NCBI RefSeq assembly: GCF_002157855.1 | Contig: NZ_CP020880.1 | Location: 4,213,586-4,277,585 of the forward strand | Direction of reading: 5' to 3' | DNA length: 64,000 bases | DNA from: Sutcliffiella horikoshii | Lineage (GTDB): Bacteria > Bacillota > Bacilli > Bacillales > Bacillaceae_I | Shown here: piece after piece, positions 17,645 to 25,571 of the stretch | Position numbering within the stretch: position 1 is the first letter of the stretch | Layout of the letters: the number at the start of each line of letters is the position of its first letter | Notes under the pieces: generated by a model | The model's input: only the letters and a program-made list of their open reading frames with translations | What the model was told of the DNA's origin: nothing | Database searches by the model: none | Translations under genes and position numbers: made by a program

Positions 17645-17699
17645 AACAGGGACGGCTCTGCTGCTTTGGTAGCAAAGAACCGTCCCTGTTTTGCTTTTT
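17645..17699. terminator. Terminator-like inverted repeat with AACAGGGACGG ends
   Basis: AACAGGGACGG pairs with CCGTCCCTGTT and is followed by TTGCTTTTT. It lies between converging genes and can serve both. The arms resemble the family C arms (GGGACAGG), so it may be a related element used as a terminator. Confidence 0.85.
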
Positions 17700-17732
17700 A
17701 CTTTATTTTGGTGAAACCTAGAGGTGCTTTTT

Positions 17733-18590
17733 TCAACTCTGCTTCACACTTAATATGGTCACTGTCACCAAGATGATTGCCATACCTCCAAGCTGGGTTG
17801 CTGTAAGCAGTTCACTCAAAACAATAAATCCAAAAAGGGATGCAGTGACCGGTTCCATCATTGCAATAATGGAAGCTGAAGTCGGTGTTGTCCGTTTCAA
17901 ACCAACTACATACAAGAAGAATGACAAGCCTGCTCCCAATATCCCTAAAAGAATCATCCATAATAAGTCCGGTGAGTTAAAGACAGAAACTGCTTCACTC
18001 CGGTCAGTGAAAAACATCGTAATGATAGTAAAGGCAAGAAATGCGATCGTTAAAATCCCTTGCGGTTGCCCGTGGCGGGATGCATATTTGAAACCAAAAA
18101 TGAATAATGCATACGATAATCCGGCGCCTAAGCCTGCACCAAGTCCAAGCATCGTGATACTATCGGAGCCAATGCTGTAAACCTCTGTCAGCAATACCAC
18201 TCCAGCCATCACAAAAACAATAGCCAGCCATTTAAATAATGACGCCTGTTCAAGACGAAATATAAAAGAAATAAGAAGAACAAAAACCGGCGCTGTATAC
18301 ATCAATGTTGCCGCTACCGCAATACTGGCCTCAGAGATACTGACAAAGTAGAAAATAAAATTCCCTGCTACTCCAATACCCGCAACAATAGACCAGAACA
18401 GCAACGGCTTATTCCACCTGGTCGGCTGGAACAAAAACCAAATAAGAATACATAATAAACCTACTGTTCCCCTATAAAAGGAGATGACCAGGGGATCCCA
18501 ACCTTTTTCCATTAAGAAGCCGCCTAGTCCACCAGAAATGCCCCATAATATTGCTGCTAAAATTACTAATCCTATCCCACCAAGACGCAT
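17733..18590 (-). CDS. EamA/DMT-superfamily transporter (second copy)
   Basis: This 285-aa protein starts at the ATG at 18590, which follows GGAGGTAAC; the longer frame to 18635 has no such site. Ten helices form two EamA repeats. RLGGIGLVILAAILWGISGG opens the first and GLGAGLGAGLSYALFIFGFK opens the second. The EPVTASLFGFIVLSELL block near the end is diagnostic. The substrate is unknown. It is only distantly similar to the EamA gene at 11243-12157. Its upstream leader contains a long inverted repeat (18631-18689). Confidence 0.88.
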   Translation of the reverse strand: MRLGGIGLVILAAILWGISGGLGGFLMEKGWDPLVISFYRGTVGLLCILIWFLFQPTRWNKPLLFWSIVAGIGVAGNFIFYFVSISEASIAVAATLMYTAPVFVLLISFIFRLEQASLFKWLAIVFVMAGVVLLTEVYSIGSDSITMLGLGAGLGAGLSYALFIFGFKYASRHGQPQGILTIAFLAFTIITMFFTDRSEAVSVFNSPDLLWMILLGILGAGLSFFLYVVGLKRTTPTSASIIAMMEPVTASLFGFIVLSELLTATQLGGMAIILVTVTILSVKQS

Positions 18591-18630
18591 ACTGTTACCT
18601 CCACATATCCCATTTAAAATCTGTAAAGGT

Positions 18631-18689
18631 AACAATACCTCTTAGTAGAGGTTTTATAACTTACTTTGGTGCGCGGATTAGGTATTGTT
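18631..18689 (-). promoter_or_regulatory. Inverted-repeat leader upstream of the EamA gene
   Basis: AACAATACCT (18631-18640) and AGGTATTGTT (18680-18689) are perfect 10-bp inverted repeats. CCTCT/AGAGG forms a competing smaller hairpin inside. The two mutually exclusive stems sit 40 nt before the start codon and could form an attenuator; no known riboswitch class was recognised. Confidence 0.35.
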
Positions 18690-18847
18690 TCTAATAAAAA
18701 CCCAATAAAAAAACTTACCTATGGTACGGTTCTCCTATCGAATACCTGTCTATTTTTGGAACCCAGCACCCCATACCTCTCTCTATATTTTTTTAAATTT
18801 TAGCAAATACTATATTCATCTTGTTTTCTGATGGAGAGATGATTTGA

Positions 18848-19471
18848 GTGTTACGTAAAAAGACAAGTTCGATACATTTTTTCTTGTTATTTGTTGTTAT
18901 TCTTATTCTTACTTGGTCGCTTATTAAACCTGTAGAAGGTTATATGGTTTTGTTGGTGGAGATTTTACCTTCAGTATTAGTTTTAATATTTTTAATATCA
19001 ACATACAATAAGTTTCGCCTTACCACTGTTTCCTATGTCATCATTACCCTTCTTGTCATTTTAACGTTTATTGGAGGGCATTATTCTTATTCCAAAGTCC
19101 CTCTTTTTTCATGGATCAAAGATTATTTTGATTTACAAAGAAACCATTATGATCGGTTCGGTCATTTTCTTAAGGGTTCTATTGTGTTAGTTATTATAGA
19201 GATATTATTAAGAAAAACAGCTTTATCTAAAAGTAAAACCACAAATTTTATTGCTCTATGTATAACACTAGCAATCGGGGCTTTCTATGAAATCGTTGAG
19301 TGGGCAAGTGCAAAAATAGGAAATGAGGGAAAAGTCACAAAAGATTTTTTAGGTATGCAAGGAGATATATGGGACGCCCAGTGGGATATGGCACTTTTAC
19401 TAATAGGGTCCATTCTTTCGCTTTTATTTACAAAGATTCTTTATAAAGATTTAAAAAATTTAGATAATTAG
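18848..19471 (+). CDS. DUF2238 (YjdF-like) membrane protein
   Basis: This 207-aa protein has six predicted membrane helices. The start is a GTG at 18848 with GGAGAG upstream. The DUF2238 core is clear: FIGGHYSYSKVP, then RNHYDRFGHFLKGSI, then ALCITLAIGAFYEIVEWASA and GMQGDIWDAQWDMAL. Conserved His, Asp, Glu and Trp residues face the membrane interface. The function is unknown. The gene is AT-rich relative to neighbours and has no obvious partner. A family C repeat follows it. Confidence 0.88.
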   Translation: MLRKKTSSIHFFLLFVVILILTWSLIKPVEGYMVLLVEILPSVLVLIFLISTYNKFRLTTVSYVIITLLVILTFIGGHYSYSKVPLFSWIKDYFDLQRNHYDRFGHFLKGSIVLVIIEILLRKTALSKSKTTNFIALCITLAIGAFYEIVEWASAKIGNEGKVTKDFLGMQGDIWDAQWDMALLLIGSILSLLFTKILYKDLKNLDN

Positions 19472-19485
19472 TTGATATCTTGGTT

Positions 19486-19540
19486 GGAGGGACAGGTACT
19501 TCGACCCACCTGTGCTTTAAGGAATAAACGGGTCACCCAT
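19486..19540. repeat. Dispersed inverted repeat family C, copy 4
   Basis: GGAGGGACAGGTACTTCGAC, CTGTGCTTTAAGGAATAAAC and GGGTC match the other family C copies. The right outer arm is decayed. Confidence 0.65.
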
Positions 19541-19579
19541 TCAGATTTTTAGTGTAAGAGCTGGTCAATTTAATCCAAT

Positions 19580-19725
19580 AAAAATATCCCGCTCCAATAT
19601 AGGAAGGGGACGTTTTATGCTGGGAATTCATCACTATCAAGAAGTGTTGGCTGTTGGCTGCAAATCAGCCGCTAACTAATCTGACCTCACAAAATTTCGA
19701 TAGAATTCGGGGCACTGTGACGGGA
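19580..19725 (+). repeat. Cassette E1: conserved shell around a 20-codon ORF
   Basis: The shell is shared with 24712-24869: AAAAATAT, then GCTCCAATATAGGAAGGGG (a strong ribosome site), then an ATG at 19617. After the stop codon (GCTAACTAA, ending 19679) comes the shared AATTTCGAT-AATTCGGG and CACTGTGACG stem block. The ORF (19617-19679) encodes MLGIHHYQEVLAVGCKSAAN. The interior shows no similarity to the other copy. I recognise no Rfam class or insertion element. It lies downstream of the S-box operon on the opposite strand. Confidence 0.6.
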
Positions 19726-19775
19726 GTATATCAAAATGCAACAGATTTTAAATAAGCAAGAACCTTGCAATCAAT

Positions 19776-20740
19776 CTATTTCCTCACTAATATATCACGA
19801 GTTAAGGCAGAAACAGCATCCACTCCCGCAGTAGCCATCGTTGCATCAAGGTCATAAATGAAGTTATCTAATACTTCTTGAACCCCTTCTTTGCCATTAA
19901 TTGCAAGACCATAAACATATGGCCTGCCCAAGAGGACAGCATCTGCCCCCAGTGCCAGGGCTTTCACTACATCTGTTCCTTTTCGGATACCACTATCAAA
20001 AAGAACAGGGATTCGCCCTCCCACTTCATTAACAACCGCTGGTAAAGCTGCGATGGAGGAGATGCATCCATCAAGCTGCCTTCCTCCATGGTTGGACACA
20101 ATGATTCCGTCTAATTCGTACTCGATAGCCTTTTTAGCATCTGATTGCTAGGCGAACAGGCCAATTTCTCTTGGAAAACAGGGTCCGAAAAATAATTCCC
20201 AGATGCCGCTCCGAGCTTGAATGGAGCGTATTGATTGGTTAAATCTGCTACTCTAAAACCAAGAGCCGGCATATCCACTGTAATGACGATTGCTTCATAT
20301 CCTGCCTGCTCGGCTCTTCTAATGAAGCTTAAGGTAATATCCATATCACTGCTGCAGTATAGCTGAAACCATCTATCTCCGGCCTCCGCTGCAATTTCTT
20401 CAAGTGAAAAAGAGGTGACTGTGCTGGCAATGATCGGGATTCCTACCTGCTTGGCAGCCCGCGAAACAGCTAGTTCAGCTTCCGGATGAACAATACCCAG
20501 ATTACCGACTGGAGCTAGAAGATAGGGTGTTTTATAGTTTTTTCCAAAGAGAGATATTGATAGGTCGCGCTTGGAAACATCCCGTAGAAATTTTGGCCTT
20601 ATTTTCCATTTGCGAAGGTCTGCTATATTATCTCCCATGGTTTCCTCATCCCCTGAACCACTTTTTATATAAGTGAAGGGATGAGAATCTAAGATACTTT
20701 CTGCTTTTTTTTCTAGATCGGCAAAATGATATAGTTTCAT
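19776..20740 (-). pseudogene. Broken FMN-dependent alpha-hydroxy-acid oxidase
   Basis: Two frames together cover a lactate-oxidase/glycolate-oxidase-type enzyme. The first (20740 to a TAG at 20111) has FTYIKSGSGDEE, the WFQLYC block and ITVDMPALGFR. The second picks up at about 20141 with DAKKAIEYELDGIIVSNHGG, followed by RQLDG, and runs to 19776. Between them roughly 50-70 residues of the barrel, including the strand with the flavin-contacting lysine (KGI), are missing and the frame shifts. An internal deletion between ~20141 and ~20165 explains this. The product is almost certainly inactive. It is the last gene of the S-box operon, 10 nt after metI. Confidence 0.9.
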
Positions 20741-20749
20741 AATAGATAC

Positions 20750-21412
20750 CTAATCTTTCTTAAGCTTTGATGCTATGGTATTTCCAAGTGACTGTAATCC
20801 CTGAACAAGGATGATCAGTAAAAATACGGTGACATACATAACATCCACTTCATAGCGAAGATGCCCGTATCTATAGGCCAGGTCACCCAATCCGCCAGCA
20901 CCAACCAGTCCTGCCATCGCAGTCGCCCCAATCAATCCTATTGTTGCGATAGTCAAGCCTAAGACGATAGATGATCTTGCTTCCCTAATCATAACATTCC
21001 AAATGATGTCTTTTGTCTTTATTCCCATTGCTTCATATGCTTCTAGAATGCCTTTATCCACTTGTAGTAGAGAAGATTCCATCAGCCTTGCAATATAGGG
21101 GGCTGTATACACAACAAGTGGTACAAGCACACCCTTCACACCAATTGAGGTACCAACAAGAAATTTAGTGAACGGCAGAATGAAGAACAATAAAATAATA
21201 AATGGTATAGAGCGGATGATATTAATGATAGTGTTCAAGAAACCTTGGAGGTATTTGTTTTCAAGACTTTTCCCTGGCCTTGTTAGAACAAGGAAAACAC
21301 CAAGAGGCAAACCAATCACAATAGATATGGATAAGGAAATCGAAACCATTTGGAAAGTCTGAATTATTGCCTCCCAAATATCTATTCCCCAATTGTCAAT
21401 AAATGCTTTCAT
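20750..21412 (-). CDS. metI: Methionine ABC transporter permease
   Basis: This 220-aa protein has five membrane helices of the MetI type. The EAA loop (EAYEAMGIKTKDIIWNVMIREARSSIV region) couples it to MetN. ATIGLIGATAMAGLVGAGGL is the conserved gating segment. It forms the membrane channel for methionine or related compounds (in B. subtilis MetP). Its ATG overlaps the metN stop codon (ATGA), so the two are translationally coupled. The broken oxidase gene follows 10 nt downstream. Confidence 0.95.
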   Translation of the reverse strand: MKAFIDNWGIDIWEAIIQTFQMVSISLSISIVIGLPLGVFLVLTRPGKSLENKYLQGFLNTIINIIRSIPFIILLFFILPFTKFLVGTSIGVKGVLVPLVVYTAPYIARLMESSLLQVDKGILEAYEAMGIKTKDIIWNVMIREARSSIVLGLTIATIGLIGATAMAGLVGAGGLGDLAYRYGHLRYEVDVMYVTVFLLIILVQGLQSLGNTIASKLKKD

Positions 21413-22425
21413 CGTCTAGGCACCTCCTCTATAATGATTCCTTGTTCTTTTAAGTATTGAATGGACTTATCTGTTTCTTCTATTGAACCTTTTAAATGTA
21501 CAAGCAAGCTTCCAAAGGGGATTCCTTTGAGCTGCGTGATATTACCAGAAAGAATGTTTGGGTACACATCAAATTTTTTGCTGATAGTCGCAAGTGCCGG
21601 GTCGTTCGAAGAGGATCCGATATACTTAAAGGACACAATTTTACCTGAGTCTTGAAGGGTCCTGGTAATCTCATCTGTTAGCTGATGGTTAAACAGACTA
21701 TTGACAAATTTTTGCGTCGTTTCCTCTTTTGGACGAGTAAAAATATCTACGGTTTTTCCCTGCTCAATAATTTTCCCATTTTCCATAACTGCCACTCTAT
21801 CGCAGACACGTTGGATAACGTGCATCTCATGAGTGATGAGAAGGATGGTTATTCCCAACTCCTCATTGATTTTTAATAATAGGTCTAAAATAGATTCTGT
21901 TGTATCAGGATCGAGGGCACTTGTCGCCTCATCACTTAATAAAATCTCTGGTTCATGTGATAATGCACGGGCAATCGCGACCCGTTGCTTTTGACCTCCA
22001 GAAAGTTGAGCGGGAAAGGCATCCGTCTTATCATTCAATCCAACGATAGACAAATACTTTTTTACTCTTTCATCAATTTTAGACTTGGGCAAGCCTGTTA
22101 AACGCAGGGGGATGGCAATGTTATCGTAAACCGTCGCTGTCTTCAAAAGGTTAAAGCCTTGAAAAATCATGCCGATCTTTCTTCGGGCAAGTAACAGTTT
22201 CTGTGAAGATAATGAAGTAAGGTCCGTTCCGTCTACCAGGACCATCCCCTTAGAAGGCCTTTCCAGAAGATTTACGCACCGGATCAACGTGCTTTTCCCT
22301 GCACCACTATAACCGATCACACCATAAATCTCTCCTTTTTGGACCTCCAAGGAAACATCGCGCAATGCCTCTACCTTTCCTTTCTTTGATATAAATGTCT
22401 TTTCTAGATGGTCTAACTTAATCAT
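21409..22425 (-). CDS. metN: Methionine ABC transporter ATP-binding protein
   Basis: This 338-aa protein is of normal MetN length. The Walker A is GYSGAGKST (usual GASGAGKST), the ABC signature is LSGGQKQRVAIARAL and the Walker B is ILLSDEATSALDP. A His-switch ITHEMHVI is present. The C-terminal ~80 residues form the NIL regulatory domain that senses intracellular methionine and inhibits transport. It energises MetI on the cytoplasmic face. Transcription should depend on the upstream SAM riboswitch. The metQ gene precedes it by 55 nt. Confidence 0.96.
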   Translation of the reverse strand: MIKLDHLEKTFISKKGKVEALRDVSLEVQKGEIYGVIGYSGAGKSTLIRCVNLLERPSKGMVLVDGTDLTSLSSQKLLLARRKIGMIFQGFNLLKTATVYDNIAIPLRLTGLPKSKIDERVKKYLSIVGLNDKTDAFPAQLSGGQKQRVAIARALSHEPEILLSDEATSALDPDTTESILDLLLKINEELGITILLITHEMHVIQRVCDRVAVMENGKIIEQGKTVDIFTRPKEETTQKFVNSLFNHQLTDEITRTLQDSGKIVSFKYIGSSSNDPALATISKKFDVYPNILSGNITQLKGIPFGSLLVHLKGSIEETDKSIQYLKEQGIIIEEVPRR

Positions 22426-22480
22426 TATTTTCCTCCTACTCTAAGAAGTAATGAGCCGCTATAGTTAGCAGCTCCTTCTT

Positions 22481-23293
22481 TTACCAAGATGCAACAACAG
22501 AACCTCCAAATGTTTCTTCAATAAATTGCTTCACTTCGTCTGAATGATAAGCCTTAATCAATTTCTCTAAGACTGGGTCATCTTTGTTTTCCGTGCGAAC
22601 AGCAAGCAAGTTTACCCAAGGAGAGTCACTTGGCTCCATGAAAATGGAATCCTCCGTAGGTACAAGTCCGTGTTCCACAGCAAAGTTTGTGTTAATCGCA
22701 GCAGCAGCCAACTCATCTAGCTGACGCGGGATTTGAGATGCCTCAAGTTCCACGAATTCAAGATTTAATGAATTCTCCTCCACATCTTTTACGGTAGCTG
22801 CAACCCCTACACCTTCTTTAAGCTTGATTAATCCCGCTTGTTCAAAGAGGATAAGGGCACGGGCCCCGTTTGTTGGATCATTGGGTAGTCCTACTTTATC
22901 TCGCTCTTTTAATTCACTTACGTCTTTAATGGAAGAAGCATACATTCCCATTGGAAAGTTAACTGTAGTAGCTATCTCTACAAGATCTAAGTTCCGGTCT
23001 TCTTTAAACTTATCCAGGTACGGCTTGTGCTGGAAGCTATTTGCGTCTAATTCCCCTTCTGCAAGGGCTACATTTGGCATTACATACTCGTTGAACACGA
23101 CAATTTCAATCTCCAGGCCATCTTCTTCTGCTACTTCCTTAACCTTCTCTAAAACTTGTTCATGAGGGCCCGCGGTCACGCCAATTTTCAACTTATCCTC
23201 ACTTAACGCTTGTCCTCCTCCTTGCTCTCCACCACACGCGGTGACTACCAACAATAAAAGAATGCTCATGCATAAAACAGCTATTTTTTTCAT
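22481..23293 (-). CDS. metQ: Methionine-binding lipoprotein
   Basis: This 270-aa NlpA/MetQ-family protein has signal peptide MKKIAVLCMS... with lipobox VVTAC (Cys20 lipidated). The ligand domain includes GVTAGPHEQVLEKVKEVAEE, LDANSFQHKPYLD and the substrate-contacting region LPNDPTNGARALILFEQAGL. MetQ captures D/L-methionine and possibly its analogues and delivers it to MetNI. It starts one base after the dehydrogenase stop codon, so the two are closely coupled in the operon. No truncation or odd codon use is visible. Confidence 0.95.
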   Translation of the reverse strand: MKKIAVLCMSILLLLVVTACGGEQGGGQALSEDKLKIGVTAGPHEQVLEKVKEVAEEDGLEIEIVVFNEYVMPNVALAEGELDANSFQHKPYLDKFKEDRNLDLVEIATTVNFPMGMYASSIKDVSELKERDKVGLPNDPTNGARALILFEQAGLIKLKEGVGVAATVKDVEENSLNLEFVELEASQIPRQLDELAAAAINTNFAVEHGLVPTEDSIFMEPSDSPWVNLLAVRTENKDDPVLEKLIKAYHSDEVKQFIEETFGGSVVASW

Positions 23294-23294
23294 A

Positions 23295-24392
23295 TTAATT
23301 TCTCTCTCCTTCTTTTTGTAATGCTTCTAGTCTTTCAATGGCAGCAACTATATCTTGCTCCTTGAATTTCTCTTTCATAAAGTGGATGGATTCCTGAGGC
23401 ACCAGTGCCTTTTCAGCGATTGTACGGATATCTTCCTGCCCCTGGATAGATAGGTGCTTACATGAGGAAAGCAACCCTATTTGTCTATAGAATGGGAGCA
23501 GCGCTTTGATTTCTTCTTCGTTCCCCTGCAGTGCAAGTTGTACTAAAATTCCATATGCCACCTTTTCCCCGTGAAGGAGTCCCTTTGTGCCAGGGAGATG
23601 GGTGAGAGCATTATGAATCGAATGGGCTCCGGCCACTCTTCCAAACTCATCCCCAAATCCCCCTACCATTCCCCCCAACAAAATATTCGCTTCCATAATG
23701 GTGAGGACAGAAGAGGATAAGTTGCCTTTCTCGCAATCTATCAGAGCTTGATGGCTTTCCTCTAACAAACGGTCCCTACTTAACTTGGCCGCATACAGTG
23801 CTACCTCAACAGGCAATGGCGTATACTCCAAATCGTGTACAAGGGCATTTGCCTCATACCATTTTGCGAGCGTATCCCCAATCCCAGCCTTCAAATACTC
23901 TAATGGCGCCTCAAGAATCACTCTTGGTTCTACAAGGACCATATAGGTGCTTCGTGGAAAGACCGTGTAGGTTTGGAAACGTCCCTCATCATCATAAATG
24001 ACGCTTAAAGGTGTCCAAGCTGCACAGGTAGAAGCCAGTGTGGGTATGAGGATAACGTCTGTTCTAGCCTCATGGCTTGTAGCCTTTGCAAGATCGAGGA
24101 CTTTTCCTCCCCCAATTCCAATGACAGCATCGATATGTAAGCACTGTGCCTGTTCTTTACATCTTTTAATTTCAGCTTCTGAACATATCCCAGAGTAAGC
24201 AACATATGTAGTTTCAATTTCCGCAAGCTCCGGCCAATACGGTTGGATGGCCTGGAAGGACTTCTCGCCATGGATGATAAGCAAGGAACGGATATTTCTT
24301 TCCTTTAATAGCGCGGACAATTCTTGCAGTACATCCACCTGGCATTTATAAAAGCTTGGTGCTCCTTGAATTCGAATCGATATGTTCGTCAC
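23295..24392 (-). CDS. Iron-containing alcohol/hydroxy-acid dehydrogenase (GldA/YbdH type)
   Basis: This 365-aa protein belongs to the glycerol-dehydrogenase branch of group III metal-dependent dehydrogenases. GIGGGKVLDLAK binds NAD(P). Metal ligands are expected at Asp in AGIGDTLAKWYEA, His in GAHSIHNALTHL and His in LLHGEKVAYG, all intact. The nearest enterobacterial relative by features is YbdH/HcxA, a 2-hydroxycarboxylate dehydrogenase acting on 2-oxo acids; this assignment is inferred. It is the first gene of an S-box operon, one base upstream of metQ, which argues for a role in sulfur amino-acid metabolism, for example interconverting the 2-oxo and 2-hydroxy forms of methionine. Confidence 0.88.
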   Translation of the reverse strand: MTNISIRIQGAPSFYKCQVDVLQELSALLKERNIRSLLIIHGEKSFQAIQPYWPELAEIETTYVAYSGICSEAEIKRCKEQAQCLHIDAVIGIGGGKVLDLAKATSHEARTDVILIPTLASTCAAWTPLSVIYDDEGRFQTYTVFPRSTYMVLVEPRVILEAPLEYLKAGIGDTLAKWYEANALVHDLEYTPLPVEVALYAAKLSRDRLLEESHQALIDCEKGNLSSSVLTIMEANILLGGMVGGFGDEFGRVAGAHSIHNALTHLPGTKGLLHGEKVAYGILVQLALQGNEEEIKALLPFYRQIGLLSSCKHLSIQGQEDIRTIAEKALVPQESIHFMKEKFKEQDIVAAIERLEALQKEGERN

Positions 24393-24414
24393 CCCCTCAA
24401 TGTGTTGGAGACTA

Positions 24415-24589
24415 AAATAAAAAGCCTCCCTAAAAGAAGAGAGGCTTACGTATCAAAAATACTCCATCCTCTCTCATCTTCCAAGACACTCCAAGTGTCT
24501 TGCTGGAATTAGCACCTTTCCTTACAAAAACATAAGAATGGTTGCCGGGCATCATAGGGCCAGTCCCTCCGCCTCTCTTGATAAGAGAA
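24415..24589 (-). promoter_or_regulatory. SAM-I (S-box) riboswitch with terminator
   Basis: On the minus strand, TCTTATCAAGAGAGGCGGAG starts the aptamer. It continues with GGACTGGCCC, GATGCCCGGCAACC, the GGTGCTAATTCC core and GATGAGAGA, which pairs with the start to form P1. All are standard S-box signatures. A terminator hairpin (AAGCCTC / GAGGCTT then TTTTATTTT) follows at 24415-24450, before the dehydrogenase start at 24392. High SAM should terminate transcription of the whole dehydrogenase-metQNI-oxidase operon. Confidence 0.96.
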
Positions 24590-24711
24590 TTTACATATTA
24601 AATTAGCAAAATTCTAAAACTTAATAGTTAGTATAATCTGCATTTTTAGCACTGTCAAGGGGTAAAGCGACAAAGGATGCCACATCTGTGCTGTTCCCTC
24701 TACCATTCCAC

Positions 24712-24869
24712 AAAAATATGCTCCAATTTAGGAAGGGGGACTCTTTATGCTTCTTTCATCATTTTCACTTGTTTTTTCATTCGTTTATCGGCCTTATGCT
24801 CATTTACCGGTAGCTGACTAAAACGAAGCCCTAAATTTCGATGAAATTCGGGTCGTCACTGTGACGTGA
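24712..24869 (+). repeat. Cassette E2: conserved shell around a 24-codon ORF
   Basis: It shares with 19580-19725 the outer AAAAATAT, GCTCCAATTTAGGAAGGGGG ribosome site, ATG (24747), GCTGACTAA stop and the TAAATTTCGATGAAATTCGGG and CACTGTGACGTGA stems. The ORF (24747-24821) reads MLLSSFSLVF at its start and ends RPYAHLPVAD; it is unrelated to the E1 peptide. It abuts the stop codon of the ASCH gene by two bases and lies upstream of the S-box leader on the opposite strand. Confidence 0.6.
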
Positions 24870-24871
24870 TT

Positions 24872-25300
24872 TCATAATAAATCAGTTTCCCATAACCCAA
24901 GCTGGCCTTTTGCTGGGATACGTTCATTCAAGATCTTCATGTCTTGAACCTCCCAAGCATATCCTCCCACATTAAAATCTCCTAAAAAAAAATCATTTCC
25001 TGATACGATTTGTCCATTTTCCAGGACTGCTGATGTCTGATTTTTTTCAGTTATCTTCAGACAATTTTCAAGCCGGCCTACAGCAATGATCATACCGGTC
25101 GGAAGGGTCTCTTCTGTATATCCATGCTTACCGAGCAGCGAACGGATGGCCACATGCCTGCAGACTGCCTTATCTATTTTTTTACTTGTATGAATGGCCA
25201 GCGACCCACGATAATTTGTTTTCCATGACCTTGTTTCAAATTCATTCTCTCGAAGGACAAAAAGACTTGCCCAGGGCTGAATCATAGATAATACCTTCAT
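24872..25300 (-). CDS. ASCH-domain protein
   Basis: This ~142-aa protein begins at the ATG at 25300, because family members start MKxLSIxQPWA and this one reads MKVLSMIQPWASLFVL. The longer frame to 25369 adds unrelated residues. ETRSWKTNYRG and LAIHTSKK are the RNA-/nucleotide-contacting ASCH motifs on a PUA-like fold, and VGRLENCLKI and FLGDFNVGGYAWEV complete it. ASCH proteins are linked to RNA binding, and some hydrolyse N4-acetylcytidine. The activity of this one is not established. Confidence 0.87.
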   Translation of the reverse strand: MKVLSMIQPWASLFVLRENEFETRSWKTNYRGSLAIHTSKKIDKAVCRHVAIRSLLGKHGYTEETLPTGMIIAVGRLENCLKITEKNQTSAVLENGQIVSGNDFFLGDFNVGGYAWEVQDMKILNERIPAKGQLGLWETDLL

Positions 25301-25571
25301 TCTCCCGGCCACCAATCTATAAAGTTTCGTTTGTCTTATCGTGTCCGTAGAGAAGAATATTATTAGCAAAAAGGGACCTACGAAAAAGGATAACGATTAT
25401 ACAAGCTGACTGTCGCTCTTTGCATCTATTTGTGATACGGTTCACCACTTTTCTGGTAAAGCAGATACATATCTCTTGTACATTTACAAAGGAAATTTAT
25501 GCTTTAATATAGGAAAGACTATTCTTATCTTTAAGTCTGTTAATTTTATTCTAGTATAAGAGGTGATTTTC

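Noticed and set aside
19580..19725. Cobalamin riboswitch
   Set aside because: CACTGTGA and GAAATTC-GGG look similar to B12-box parts, but the GGAA...GGTG core order and the CAGGAGACCTGCC end are absent, and no cobalamin gene follows.
24712..24869. Insertion-sequence end or TnpB guide RNA
   Set aside because: No transposase or TnpB remnant is visible and I could not match the ends to a named family. I kept it only as an unnamed cassette.
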